A stretch of 64,000 nucleotides of DNA from Allomyces arbusculus (lineage: Eukaryota > Blastocladiomycota > Blastocladiomycetes > Blastocladiales > Blastocladiaceae). Shown here piece by piece: positions 1 to 11,199 of this stretch. The stretch spans positions 1 through 64,000 of the forward strand of contig JADHYV010000044.1 of the NCBI GenBank assembly GCA_027604705.1, given 5' to 3'. The notes beneath the pieces are model-generated. The model was not told the DNA's origin and did not search any database. It worked only from the letters and a program-made list of their open reading frames with translations. Within the stretch, counting starts at the first letter, position 1. The number at the start of each line of letters is the position of its first letter. The translations under genes and the position numbers were made by a program.

Positions 1-1
1 G

Positions 2-952
2 ACACTCCCGGCGCTGCCCACCTGGCGCGACGTCGAGACCAAGGTGCTCGCGCCCATCATGGCCGCGACCGCCGACTTGCTCACGCTGCCCGGCAACCGC
101 CGTCGGTTTATGCTCGTTGTCAGCGCGCACCGCGACGTGACGACCGGCCCGTGGTCCATGGACCTCGTGCGCGCCGTGCGTCGCCAGCGCCGGTTCTCGT
201 CCACGATGACCGAGCACGTTGTGCTGCGCGGGTGCGGCGCGATCCACGCGACCGTGACCGAGGCGCTCGTGCAGTACCCCAAGTTTTTGGCCATGATGGC
301 CATTCGCCCCAAGTGCGCGCTCGTGCCGACCACGACGATCGATCTCGCGTGGCACACGCACCAGCTCACGCCGTCCGCGTACGCCGCGCACACGCGCGCG
401 CTGACGGGCCAGATTGCCAACCACGACGACTCGGACGATGTCGAGACAGAGGCGGCAATTGCCGACGGCGCCAAGGCCATGCCTGACGCGTGGCGCGCCG
501 TGTTTGACGAAGACTACTACTGCCCGAACGTGCGCGCAGGTGGCTTCAAATGCTTCTTGAAGTCGCCCTGTCTCTATGAACAGACCGTCGCGAAAGACGC
601 ACAATGCCTTTTGAAGCTGCCGTGCACGTTTGCGCAGGTCACTATGAACGACCCGGCTGCCCCTGGCAAGACGACGCACGCTGAGTCGGCCGAGTACTGT
701 GCATTCTCACACTGTTTTATTGGCACTCATTGCACTCTTGCTGCCACGGACAAGACGGCGACTGAGGCCGTGTGGTGCCACCGCAACGGCAAGTGCATGG
801 TGGGCGCGATCCGTTCAAACGACGCCCAGGCGGCTCAGGTCGCGTACTGCTGGCGGAGCGGCTGGTGCTACGTCCCGGTCCGCCCAAACGACGCCCACAC
901 GGCTGAAGTCGCGTCCTGCTTCCGCAATGACAAGTGCACGGAAGGCCCGTGA
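2..952 (+). CDS. GRDP-like (DUF1399) protein, 3' part, cysteine-repeat tail
   Basis: The frame is open from base 2, so the gene begins left of the window and only its last ~316 codons are seen. The segment TIDLAWHTHQLTPSAY carries the WHTHQL-P-Y signature of the GRDP-like/DUF1399 family, whose biochemical activity is not established. After a PDAWRAVFDEDYY stretch the tail switches to short cysteine units (CX5C: CFLKSPC, CLLKLPC, CHRNGKC, CWRSGWC, CFRNDKC), roughly one every 24 residues. The stop is TGA at 950-952. Over the first ~170 bases it is nearly identical (about 4 differences) to the broken copy at 39865-40034, and less similar to the intact copy at 31.7-34.0 kb. Family call is firm; function is unknown. 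Confidence 0.85.
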   Translation, partial: TLPALPTWRDVETKVLAPIMAATADLLTLPGNRRRFMLVVSAHRDVTTGPWSMDLVRAVRRQRRFSSTMTEHVVLRGCGAIHATVTEALVQYPKFLAMMAIRPKCALVPTTTIDLAWHTHQLTPSAYAAHTRALTGQIANHDDSDDVETEAAIADGAKAMPDAWRAVFDEDYYCPNVRAGGFKCFLKSPCLYEQTVAKDAQCLLKLPCTFAQVTMNDPAAPGKTTHAESAEYCAFSHCFIGTHCTLAATDKTATEAVWCHRNGKCMVGAIRSNDAQAAQVAYCWRSGWCYVPVRPNDAHTAEVASCFRNDKCTEGP

Positions 953-1395
953 GCAGCCTGTGAGCAGACAGCGGCGACAGAGGTTTGATGCGGAAGTTGT
1001 TGAGGATGCGCTGATGTGCGCTGATGTTTGAGCATTATATCATCGCACAGTTTGATTGACAGGCAATTCTCACGAAGTTTCACATTTGTCCAGAATGCAG
1101 TTTGGTTATTGTGTTACTTATATCATGGTCCCTTTCACATTGTCTGGGAGGTGCTTGGCAAATGCGTGAGCCAATGCCTGGCCGCATTGCCTGGTATCAT
1201 GGCGCTCCTCACGTTTCCTGGCCTACGACCACTTGGCTTGGCCAACTCTACCGCCACGCCCGCCGCGTAACTCAAGGGCGGCATTGAAACATTCGCCCAC
1301 CCACCACTCCCAACCGCGTCGATAAAGAACGTCAATCAAGTCGCTTCGTGTATCAGACCTGGACACCATCTACTCTATTCTCCACCCAATAAAAT
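953..1395. other. intergenic, convergent gene ends
   Basis: This lies between the stop codons of the GRDP gene on the plus strand and the unknown gene on the minus strand. Composition falls to more balanced GC. I see no coding signal or RNA gene. Confidence 0.6.
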
Positions 1396-3095
1396 CTACA
1401 TCGGCGTCGCCGCCGGCCCGACAAAACTCCCCCGCACACTCGCCGCCGCCGTGACCCGGCACTTGACCAACACCTTACCCCTTTCCCCTGCCACGTTACT
1501 CTCCCGCATCAACCCTCCAAACACGGGCGCCGCCACGACCATTCCACTCCCCACGACCGTCTCCGTCCGCGCGCCATCGTCCGCACGGACACTATGCACC
1601 TTCCGATCCACTGCTTCCCCGGGCACCGGCTCAAACACCCTCGTCCGCGCGGCCCCACCGCCTAAGACCACGACGCGCGTCATATCCTTCAACAGTGCCG
1701 CGCGCGTGCGCCGCGCCCGCGCGTCACCCGTCGTGACGCCCGCGGGTAAGGCGGCGGCAAGTTGCGCGTGCACCGCGTCCATGCCCTCCGTGACTCGGTC
1801 CTGTGCGGCGACGAGCGCCGCCGAGATGCCACGGAGTGCGGCGGCCCTGGCGCGCCGCGCATCGACTAACCGGGAGACCTCAATCAAGCGCGCGATCGCG
1901 TTCGGGTCGGACGTGGGTGCAGCCGCGGGCGCGAGCGTCAGGTCGACGAGACGCACGGCGAGCGCGTAGACGCGCCGGAAGGTCTGGATCGCGTCGAGTT
2001 CCGGAGTCGTGGGGGAAGGTGATGGCGGGGCCGGAGCGGAAGCGGCGCGCAGGGTGGTGGTGGTCGTGGACGGTGGAGCAGCGAGCTGAACGCGCGACTT
2101 CGCGAGCACCATGAGCGGCGGGTCGGTCGTGAGCCCCGGGAACACGACAGTCTCGACCATCGCATTCCCCTCGGGCGGCAACGCGACTCCATCGGCGGGC
2201 CGGTGCCAAGCTGGCTCGTACTCGGTCGAAGCTTCGGGATCGTCGACTGCCGCGTCCGCGGGCGCGCGCGCGTACATGGCCACGTCCGGCATGACCAGTC
2301 GCACGACCACGGCCAGTGCCAACGCCAACCTGGCCAAGCGGGCGGCCACCCTTGCAAGCACCGCGTCGTCCACCACCCCAAGCACGTCCCGCACCGCGCG
2401 ATCAATCCGCTGGTGTTCCGCAGCCACCATCTCATGCACTTCCCACGACTCGTCGTCCGTCGCCGCGCGCGGCCACCGCCCTTGCTCAATCGCGGCCTCG
2501 AATGCGTCCTCGTCACGCTCGTCCTCGCCATCGACCGCCGCCACCTCCTGCACTTTGGCACGCGGCCACCGCGCGAGGACGCGCCAGAGCGTTGCGGCCG
2601 CGCGGCCGACGGCGGTGGTTAACTCGAGGGTCGGTGGGAGAGGTTCGACCGTGGCGTACCGCGCGGCGACGGCAGCGAGGTCGTGCGCAGCGCGGTCGGC
2701 CGCAGTCAGGACGCGCGCATGGTACGCGAGCGCACGGAGTAGGGTCGCGTCGTGCGTCCAGTCTCGCGCGGATGCAGTGGATGCAGGGTCTGGGTCGTCG
2801 TCGCAGGCAGGGAGGGTCGTGCTGTGGATTAGGGGGGAGGAGCCGCGCCGCGTAGAGGGGGCGGTTGTGGATGCGGTGGTAGCCGCGGAACCGCGGCGCG
2901 AGCCGTGCTAGATGGGCACCCAGTGGTCAGATCGGGGTGGAGAAGAGAGGGTGGAGGGAAGGAGACGTGTACCTTAAGCCCCATGACGGCTTTGGCGACG
3001 TTGGAAATTTTGGCCCACGATGACCGGTGCGAGGTTGAGGATGCGCCAGAGACAGAAAACGAGGCACGCGGTGGCGGCGCGCTCGACGAGGCCAT
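1396..3095 (-). CDS. unknown protein with helical core and two VFPGL-like motifs
   Basis: Exons 3095-2973 and 2907-1396, 544 residues. The intron (2972-2908, 65 bp) starts gtacac, ends ctag and contains a TCTGACC branch site; the phase is 0. The ATG at 3095 is chosen because the downstream frame has no Met before it closes at 2908. The N-terminus is Ser/Ala-rich. The middle is Ala/Leu-rich helical, with ARLARLALALAVVVRLVMPD near residue 235. Two related short motifs follow: VVFPGL...VLAKSRV (~residue 297) and VFGGLM...VLVKCRV near the C-terminus. The first closely matches the last ~25 residues of the large protein at 25.4-29.9 kb. I do not recognise the family. The start exon is less certain than the main exon. 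Confidence 0.65.
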
Positions 3096-3319
3096 CGAGG
3101 ATGCGAAAGAGTTGCGGCGCGACGAGAACGGGGACGTGAACGATCCTACACACAGCGACCGAGATGGGGTCAATATCATTGCTATTCGCCGGCACGAGGA
3201 TACAAACAATACAAACAAGGCGCGCGAAAGGGAGGGTAGCGAGCGCGTGGATAGTCGGGCAAAGGGAGTGGGTTCAGGAGGGAAGGAACGTCCACCGCAA
3301 AAAACGATCACAAAACAAA

Positions 3320-5250
3320 TCAGTGGAACCACGTCTTAAACTTACTCTTCTTCTTCCCCGTCGCGGACGCACTCATCGCCAATCCGGAGCTCGCCCTTGG
3401 CACCGACCCACCGCGCACACTCGCAGCCACCGCGCTCGACACGACCGACCCGACCACATTACTCTCAAGCGACATGGCCCGACCCCTGACGGAACCCGCC
3501 GACGACGTGGCCGCGACCATACTGCCCGACGACGACGCGCGGGACCACGCCCGATCCCGCCCACCATCGTCTTCTACGTGCTGCATCAATAACCGGTCGC
3601 GCACCTGTACCGCCTCCAACTTCGCATACAAGTCGCGCAACATCGCCTGGTGCACGCGCTGCGTCTCGGCTAGCTCCTCGACGACGCGGTCCACATGCGC
3701 GCGCAGGGCGGCGTTCTCGTCAGCGAGTTGCGCGAGCCGGTCGTCCACGCGCGCCTCGACGGCGTCGACTGCGCGAGATACGACGGCGGCTGCGTCGGCT
3801 GCGGATGTGCGCCGCGCGACGAGCGACGTGGATGTCGCAGGTGGCGAGCCGGGGGTCGACGAAATGCGCCGCGCCGCGTGGACAAGTTGGTAATAGTCTT
3901 TCGCGGCCGCGGTCGGGCTCGCAGCGGCGGCGGGTGGGGCCGCGGAGGTAGGTGGGGTGGGGAGGGTCGGCGCACGCGCGGATACGGCAGTGGGCGGCGG
4001 ACTGGCCGAGGGTGGGGGCGGGATCGCGAGCGTCGGGCGTGTCGGGCGAGCGCGGTCGACGGGCGCCGGCGTGAGTACAGGCACGTCTGGCACTGTATCA
4101 TCGGTGCTGGTGGTATTCGTGCCGCGCGGCAGGCTCAAAGTACGGTCGAGGCTCGCCGTGAGCGGCGGGAGGTACAGATCGAGCGCGCGCGGCGTTGGGC
4201 TGACGGCCGCCGCCGTGTCCGGCGGCGTGGTGCTTGCGGGGGCGGGAGCGGTATTAGCGTCGGGTTTCGAAGCGTCAGGGGTCGCGGAAGCGGATGCCAT
4301 GGAGTCGCTCGACGCGGTCGCCGAGCCCGGGATGGCCGGCGGACGTCCTGTTGAGCGCAAAACGTCAGCCATTTGACCCAGCAGGAATCAACACGAGCCC
4401 AAGCACGGAAACGCACCGGAAATGCACAGCTGCGCGACCAAGTCGTCGAGTGACGACGCAGCCGCCAAACTGAGCACCGACCGCGGTTCGCGCGCGGGCG
4501 TCTCGGACCCTGGCCGGCGCGTCGAGCTCGACCCGGGCGTCGCAACCGTCGCGGCCGGGTTGGGCGTGGCTGTTGCCGTCGTTGCCGAATCCACGGTGGG
4601 TCCGGCAGCGGCAGCAATGGCACTCGGTAGCGGCTGTGCCTGGATGACGGGCGTGCTCACGGCGGGCAGCTTGGCATCGTTACTGTTGGCGCGGATCGCG
4701 ATCACGGTGCCGGCAGGGATGCTATCTGCTAACAGAGTCTAGAACAGTCAGCGCGTGCTCCTTTTTTCTTTCCGGGAACTCGGCACAACATCATGAACGC
4801 ACCCGACGACGCGTGTCCGCTGTCGGTCAAGTGTCCGGCCTTGCCGCGACCTTCGTCGTCACTCGTTGCGTCGTCGCTCTCGGAAATCGACGACGACGTG
4901 GTCCACTGGTGCCAGCGCGCCGTATGAGGCCCACCGCCTAGCGCGGGCGAGGCGGTGCGCATAGCGGGCGTCATGATAACTGGCGGCGACATGACGGGGG
5001 AGGAGCTGGCAGAGACTGCCTTGTCGGCGAGCGACGTGGCCGATGCCATGGTGGGCAACCGCGGCGGGATTGAAGGCACACTTGCGGCGCGCGGGCGCGA
5101 CTGGGCTTGCGGTAGCGGCTTGTAGGGCGTGGTGACCGCTGTGCTGGGAGCGGTCGTCGGGTCGGTGGAGCGCGACCGAGTCGGCTTGGCCGTTTGGACA
5201 GATGACAGTGGGGAGGGCGCGTTGGGAGCGGCGGTGCGCGGCGGACCCAT
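3320..5250 (-). CDS. unknown Ser/Pro-rich protein with C-terminal coiled coil
   Basis: Three exons: 5250-4803, 4725-4417 and 4347-3320, totalling 594 residues. Both introns (77 and 69 bp) begin gtgcgt and are phase 1; the first ends ttagcag, a tandem NAGNAG acceptor that could add one Ala. The ATG at 5250 opens MGPPRTAAP. Most of the protein is low-complexity Ser/Pro/Thr/Ala. Around residues 440-510 a coiled coil is visible (ADENAALRAHVDRVVEELAE, then QRVHQAMLRDLYAKLEAV). The C-terminus is basic and aromatic (KKKSKFKTWFH). A scaffold or cytoskeletal role is possible, but nothing in the sequence fixes it. Confidence 0.65.
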
Positions 5251-5941
5251 GGTCGTTTGAGTGGAGAGCACGCGCGGCAAGTGCACAGATCGGGTCGCAA
5301 AGGGGAGAGAGCACACAGGGGCCGGTGGGCCGTGATCTTGTTATGGCAGGCGCGGCGTAATGAATGGACAAGAGCTGCACGAGCGCGCAGGATAAGCCGG
5401 CGCGGGATGACGTGCGGGGCGCGGGGCGGTGGGCGTCGGCGGTCGGTGTCCCCTGGCTGGTTGTGCCCGGTCCAGCCGTGGTTCGCTGCGGTGGTCGCGG
5501 TGGTCGCCGTGCAGGAGTGTGGTCGTGGTCGTGGTGGTCGTTGGCGGTGGGCGTCGTTCGTTCGTTTGGCGGGTGGCGCGCGGCTCAGGCGCGCACCAAC
5601 GACGGCGTGCCGCGAGACACGCTCGCCACACTCCATTAGCTGCACGTGGACTGCACGCGCACGTCTCGCACCGTTCCCCACTCTGCGCATGCCAGCCACG
5701 CCACGGCAGACGCAAGCCACGCGCGCCACTGGGCTTTGCCCCCGTGGCCCGGCGAAAGTCGAAACTGCTGGCGAAAGGCCAAAGTGGAGCGATCGCGACG
5801 TGTTCTTCGGCTCTCACAGCGCACCGCCACCGCGTCGTCGCCGCCGTTGCCACCGTCGCCACTCTGCTCGTCAACGGCCTCTCGCTCCCCTTCTCCCCGC
5901 CCGAAGAGCACGAGCAGCTGCAGCAACACGCGCCCCCCGCC
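5251..5941. other. intergenic, divergent promoter region
   Basis: This separates two divergently transcribed genes (ATGs at 5250 minus and 5942 plus). It is GC-rich with GTGG/GGTCG-type simple runs. Open frames here have no ATG start in the coding frame and look like by-products of composition. Confidence 0.5.
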
Positions 5942-7894
5942 ATGCACACCGACGAGCACGACGAGCGCGACGCGCACGCCCCCGTCGACCCGGACACCGA
6001 CGAGCTCGACGCCGACACAACCATCATGCCGGGGGACACTCACGACGACAACGAGCCTGCTGCTGCAAGCGCGATGGACTCGCTTTTTCAGCACGAGGAG
6101 GCGCACGCGCACGCGCACGAGCAGGAGCACGCGACCGCCGCTACCATCGCGCGCCCCGCGAGCGCCATGTCGGCGCACTTGACCGCGCAGTATGGCGATA
6201 ACGACGACGACGACGGTGAGGACGCCGTCTACGCGGCCGTGCCCCCTGCTGCTATCGACGATGAGGACCCGCTGCCGACGACGCACGCCGACACGCACCG
6301 CGACGATCACGTCCCGCACCATGACGACACGCACGACTCCGACTCGGACCACACCGCCACGACCCCGACGTCGCGCGGCATCACGCCGTCCCTCGCGCCC
6401 GCCGCGCTCTCGCTCCTCCCATCGGCCCTCCCCTCCCCTTCGTCGCACGCGTCCTCGGGCGCGTCCTCGCCCGCCGCTTCGCCCTTCCTGCACAAGGCCG
6501 GCGGCGCGCCCACGGGTCTGCGCCCGCCCGTCGACTACTCGCCGCTCGCGTCGCGGCTCGCCGCCACGAAGCTGACGCTCGCAACCCCGCCGGCACCGCC
6601 GGCGTTCGAGCCCGTGTTGGTGGAAGTCGCGAAACCTGCGGAGCGTGCGGAGCGGACGGAACGCACTCGGAAGCCGTCGGCGCCGCGGAAGGCGCCGGGG
6701 TCGCCCGCAGCGGCACCCGCAAAGGTGGTGGTGGAAGAACCGAAGCCGCGCGCGCGTACGCCCAAGCCCGCGGTGGTCGTGCCGCCACCGGTCGTCCGTG
6801 CGGCGGCGCCGTTGGATGCGCGGCCTGAGTGGAATGTGCGTACCCGTGGATTGTGGTGGTTGGAGGGAAAATGGGTGATGCTGACGCGGTGGAGAATGGT
6901 TGGTAGAGCACGATCAACGAGCTCGACAAGTTTGGCTTGACGCCCGAGGAACTGGTACCGATGCGCCGCTTATCCTTCATGCCGCGTCATCGTTCCTTTC
7001 ACTGACACCCTGCTCGATGGATGGATGGATGTTTAGCACAAGCGTAAGCAGATGATGGCGCCCGCCCCTGGCCAGTATAAGCTCGCAACGATCCGCCCCG
7101 AACTCGCCAACAAGGCCAAGTCCGACACGGCGTCCGAGACGTCGGGCAAGGCACGTCGTGCGTCGGACGGCGACGAGCGCAGTAGTCGTCGTCGCACGAC
7201 CGAGCCTGCGCCCGAGTACGGGCCAGGGAATACGGCCAAACGGATCGCGGCGCGGCAGGCGCAGAAGAACGCGGCGTCGGGGACTGGCAAGTGCGGTACG
7301 TGCGGTCGGTTTTGCCCCAAGTGAAGGAGAATGCAGGATGCTGACTGGGGACATTGGGATGGGTAGAGCTGCCGCCAAAGCAGTCCAAGAAGTTGTACCA
7401 GGCGCTCGCGTTTGCGCGGGCCACGGTGCAGGGGGACTCGCCGACGGCCGAGGCCGAGTATAATGCGGATCACGGCGCATCGGTACGCATTTCCTCCGCG
7501 TGGCGTTCTTACGACCATGGAGGAACGTGATTTTGACGCGTTTTCTTTCCCGGTCGGTAGATTGAGCAGTTGATGGACATGATGGCCACGACCATGACGC
7601 ACATGGCAAAACGCATGCAGGAGGTCCCTTTCTCCATCTTGACATGATCGCACATTGTCTCCACCTGTTCCTCACTCGCCTATCTCACCCGGATAGATGG
7701 CCGCCGACCTCGAACACGAGCGCACGCGGCGCGTCACGCTCGAGCAAAAGGTCGAAGACCTGCACTCGCACCTCGACGTGGAGGCCCCGCTGCGCACGCC
7801 CACGGCGCCCGCGTCGTTCGAGGACCAGATTCCGCCGGCACTCGAGGGAGGGAGCGACCACCGTCATGTGGTCGATCACCTCGGCGTCGAGTAG
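5942..7894 (+). CDS. acidic coiled-coil protein with SPICE1-like motif
   Basis: Six exons: 5942-6835, 6907-6954, 7037-7295, 7367-7482, 7561-7623 and 7697-7894, giving 525 residues with all phases closing. Introns are 71-82 bp. The first ATG in the frame (MHTDEHDERDAH) is used. Residues 1-290 are acidic, His/Asp-rich and low complexity. Residues 295-320 read PEWNSTINELDKFGLTPEEL followed by HKRKQM. As I remember it, this resembles the N-terminal signature of the metazoan centriole protein SPICE1 (EWDNTVTDL...TPEDLVRRHEM). A basic stretch (RSSRRRTTEPAPEYGPGNTA) and a C-terminal coiled coil (EQLMDMMATTMTHMAKRMQE, then ADLEHERTRRVTLEQKVEDL) follow. The gene structure is well supported; the centriolar role is a hypothesis. 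Confidence 0.7.
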
Positions 7895-8607
7895 AGCAAG
7901 GAGCAGAGCAGAGCATTTCTGCATGAACACTGGCTTGTTTGTGTTGTATTACCAGGCCGGCGGGGGCGACTCGCCGCCGGCCGCAGAAGGCAAAGGAGGG
8001 AAATCCGGGGTGCATTTTTGTGTTGCAATGCGCTAATCGAAAGCATTTTTGGACGGGTGGACGTGGTGCAGGTTGCGAGCGGGTGAGCGGGCGCGGCGTC
8101 GTTGGCGAGCAGGAGGTTTTGTCTCGAGAACAGTGTCTTGGGGAGTTGTGAGGAGGATCGACTTGCGAAGGTGAGGGGCAAGGTGAACGCCAAATCACAA
8201 ACATAACCGAATTTTCCACCGCGGAAATTTTGGAGCACGCGTCGTCGACTTGGCCAAGCATCACCACCTCTCATTTTATTTGCTTTTGCCGCCACCAACA
8301 TTCGCGATTTGAACAGCTCATCCACAATTGACCCAACTCGCTGCAATTTGGCGCCCTCACTTTGCGCCCTCTCGCGCACCTCTACACGACCATCACGAGC
8401 AACCGATCTGGGCCAACCTTTGCCCACCCGCCGACCAAACTGCTGTTACCCCAGCCTCTCCAGTGCCTGGTGCCCTGGACTGCACCTGCACCCGCGCGCC
8501 GCGCGGCCGCTTCCGGCGCGATTCCCGATCGGTCCTTCCCGCCACGCCGCGACCCCGTGGCCGCGGCACTGTCCCCGCCGCCGCGTCGCGGTAGTAGTCC
8601 TGGGAAA
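7895..8607. other. intergenic / 5' leader of the kinase gene
   Basis: No convincing gene. From about 8360 the kinase frame is open but has no ATG before 8608, so I read it as leader sequence. Confidence 0.5.
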
Positions 8608-11199
8608 ATGTCGGCAACATTGCCGCTCACGCCCGAGGAGCATGCGGGAACGCTGGAGGATGCGTTCTCGGTGGACGAGAAGATTGGGCAAGGTAAGATT
8701 GCAGTTTTACGGTGATTCCATTGAGAGCAAGAACGCCGCGACTGACAAACGCGTGCCGTCGGATAGGCTCCTACGGCTCCGTCTTTCGCGGCACGCACAA
8801 GCGCACGGGCGCCGTCGTCGCGCTCAAAAAAGTGCCCATCGACGGCGACCTTGACTCGCTCATGCACGAAATCACGGTCCTGCAGGCGTGCGACTCGCCG
8901 GCGATTATTGCGCTGCACGCGTTCTACGTCGAGCCGCCGGCGCTTTGGATCGTCATGGAATTGTGCCCCGCGGGGTCGGTTGCCGATATCGTGCGCGCGA
9001 CGGGCGTCAAATTGACTGAGGCGCATATCGCGAGTATCGCGCACGACGCGTTGGTTGGGTTGGCATATTTGCACCGGCACGGGCGGTTGCACCGCGATGT
9101 CAAGGCCGGGAATGTGTTGGTGACCGCCGAGGGACACTGTAAACTCGCGGATTTTGGGGTCGCGGGACAATTGACGGACGCAGCGGCCAAGCGGAATACG
9201 GTGATTGGTACGCCGTACTGGTGCGTGATCTGGATCATAAGTAGTTGTGATTGATGGCGGAAGTGCTAACTATCAGGACCCACCCATAGGATGGCTCCGG
9301 TACTTGCGCTTGATCGACGTGCGCTCTCCCCCGATGACCCTGACGACGCAGAACCCACCCTAGGAAGTCATCCAAGAGGTCGGGTACACGACCAAAGCCG
9401 ACATTTGGTCGCTCGGCATCACCATGCTCGGTCCGTCCACGTATTGTCTCCTTCATTCCGTCGCAGCTCTTTAGCCTGACCCTCTCCACGACTTAGAACT
9501 CGCCGACGGCCACCCGCCATTCCACAACATCCACCCAATGCGCGCCATCTTCATGATCCCGACCCGCCCGCCGCCACGACTTGCCAACGAGGCGCAGTGG
9601 TCCCCGCTCTTCCGCGCATTCGTCGCGCGGTGTCTGACCAAAAACCCGGACCTGCGTCCGAGCGCTGCCGATCTGCTCGCCGACGCGTTCATTACGCAGC
9701 CGACCGACCCGGCCCTTATGCCAACTCTCGCGGGCGCCGCGATCGCGGCCATGGCTGCACGACGCGCCAAGGGCCTGCTCAGCGCTGTCCCGCACGACGA
9801 CATTGGCAGCGATAGCGAGGAGGACGAGACGGTAGCCGAGACGGCGCGCGGGCCGCTGGACGTGACTCTGAAACCTCGGTTCCCGCGGCATGTTGGTTCG
9901 AGTAAAGCGCGGATCGTGTCGGAGGCGATCACCGTCGACGATGATGAAGAGGACGCGCTCGTTGAAGTGACGGGCACGATGATCATTCGCGAATCAACGA
10001 GCAGCGAAGCGCCAACGGTCCCGCTCGATGACGGGACCATGAAGCGCGTGAATTTCGACGATGCGACTGTGAAGAGGATTGACTTCGACGACGCGACCGC
10101 GAAACGCACCAATTTTGATGACGCGACGATGCGCCAGACCGACTACGTCGACACGGACGACGCAACCGTCAAGCTGCGTCCGGGGTTCACGTCCGCTGGG
10201 CTCGCTACCCTAGACCAGGGCCTCGCGTCGCAGCCGGACCTACGCCCGGTTCTCCCACCCGCACCACCGCGCTCGCCCATCGGCCCCGCCGCGGACCTCT
10301 CCCGTGCGCCATTCGCCATGGCCCCACCACCGCGCCGCGCACCGCCAGCCCTCCCCTGGCCACCGGGCCCGTACCCACTCGTTACCTCGGCATCGCAAAC
10401 CTCGCTGCATACGACGTCCGCGGCGGCCGCTGACCCGTTCCCACCGCGCCGCGTCTACCGGCAAACGTCGCGCGATGACATGCCGCGGACCCCGACCACC
10501 CGCGCCGCGAGTCCCGGAGCCCCACTCGTGCGGAACGCATCGCGCGATACTCCACCACTCACACCGACTCGCAGCTCCTCGCGGCGCCCGTCGCGCGAAG
10601 AACCCACCACCCCTACTGCGCGATCCAACTCGGCGCGCGGTCTCGCCCCCGGTCCAGGGGTCGCACCGGGCCGGTATTTGTACACGCACCGTGGCGCCGC
10701 CGCGGGCAGTTCACCGGCCCTCGCCGCATACGGCGGCAGCGCGCCCATTCTCGCCGCCCCCTCTCCTTCCCCAGACGACCGTAACCTGCTCGTGTTTGAC
10801 CGTCGCGGCGACTCGTTGCGCAACTTACACGCTCACCACGCGCACCGCACCGCTGCTCCGCCACCACCGCCGCCGGCACAGCCGCCACAGGTCCCGCCGC
10901 GGTCGGGGCTGCGCAAGTCGCCGTCGGCGGGGGCGCTCGGCACGCCGGTGCCATTGCCGTCGTGGGGGCCGCCGCCGCCGTTACCGCCGCGGTCAGCGAC
11001 GCCGGTGACTGGAGAAGACAGGCCGGCGTTCCCGCCGCCGAGGGCGAGGTCGTTGTCGCGCGATCGCGGGCGTACGGCGGGAGGGTACAGATATTGGGGT
11101 GGAGGACCGGGTGGAGGCGGGGGTGGGCCGGGTAAGGCCGGAGACGCGCCGCGGCAGACGCCGGCGGGATATGAATACCCGCCATACCAGCCACAATGA
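8608..11199 (+). CDS. MST1/2 (Hippo)-like GCK-II serine/threonine kinase
   Basis: Five exons: 8608-8692, 8767-9220, 9290-9299, 9364-9430 and 9497-11199; 772 residues. The third exon is only 10 nt and supplies the end of W180 plus MAP of the activation segment. The kinase domain spans about residues 20-271: Gly loop IGQGSYGSV, Lys49, HRD with Asp139, DFG at 157-159, and RNTVIGTPYWMAPEVIQE, whose Thr173 matches the activating Thr of MST1. The stretch HPMRAIFMIPTRPPP is typical of MST1/2 and related STE20 kinases. The tail (~500 residues) is Pro/Ser-rich with a (V/I)(N/D)FDDATxKR decapeptide repeated about four times (10021-10180). No SARAH helix is visible at the C-terminus. The kinase call is firm; one-to-one orthology to Hippo is likely but unproven. 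Confidence 0.92.
10018..10180 (+). repeat. in-frame ~10-residue DDAT repeat in kinase tail
   Basis: Tandem imperfect units with core FDDATxKR, preceded by a DDGTMKR unit and ending in a degenerate DDATVKL unit. At DNA level the unit is about 30 bp. Confidence 0.75.

Noticed and set aside
1451-2911. Long plus-strand frames opposite the 1.4-3.1 kb gene
   Set aside because: They are mirror frames produced by high GC in the true minus-strand gene and have Ala/Arg/Ser composition without domains.
7016-7031. GATG tetranucleotide repeats (also near 45003)
   Set aside because: Only four to five units. Ordinary microsatellites, one inside an intron.
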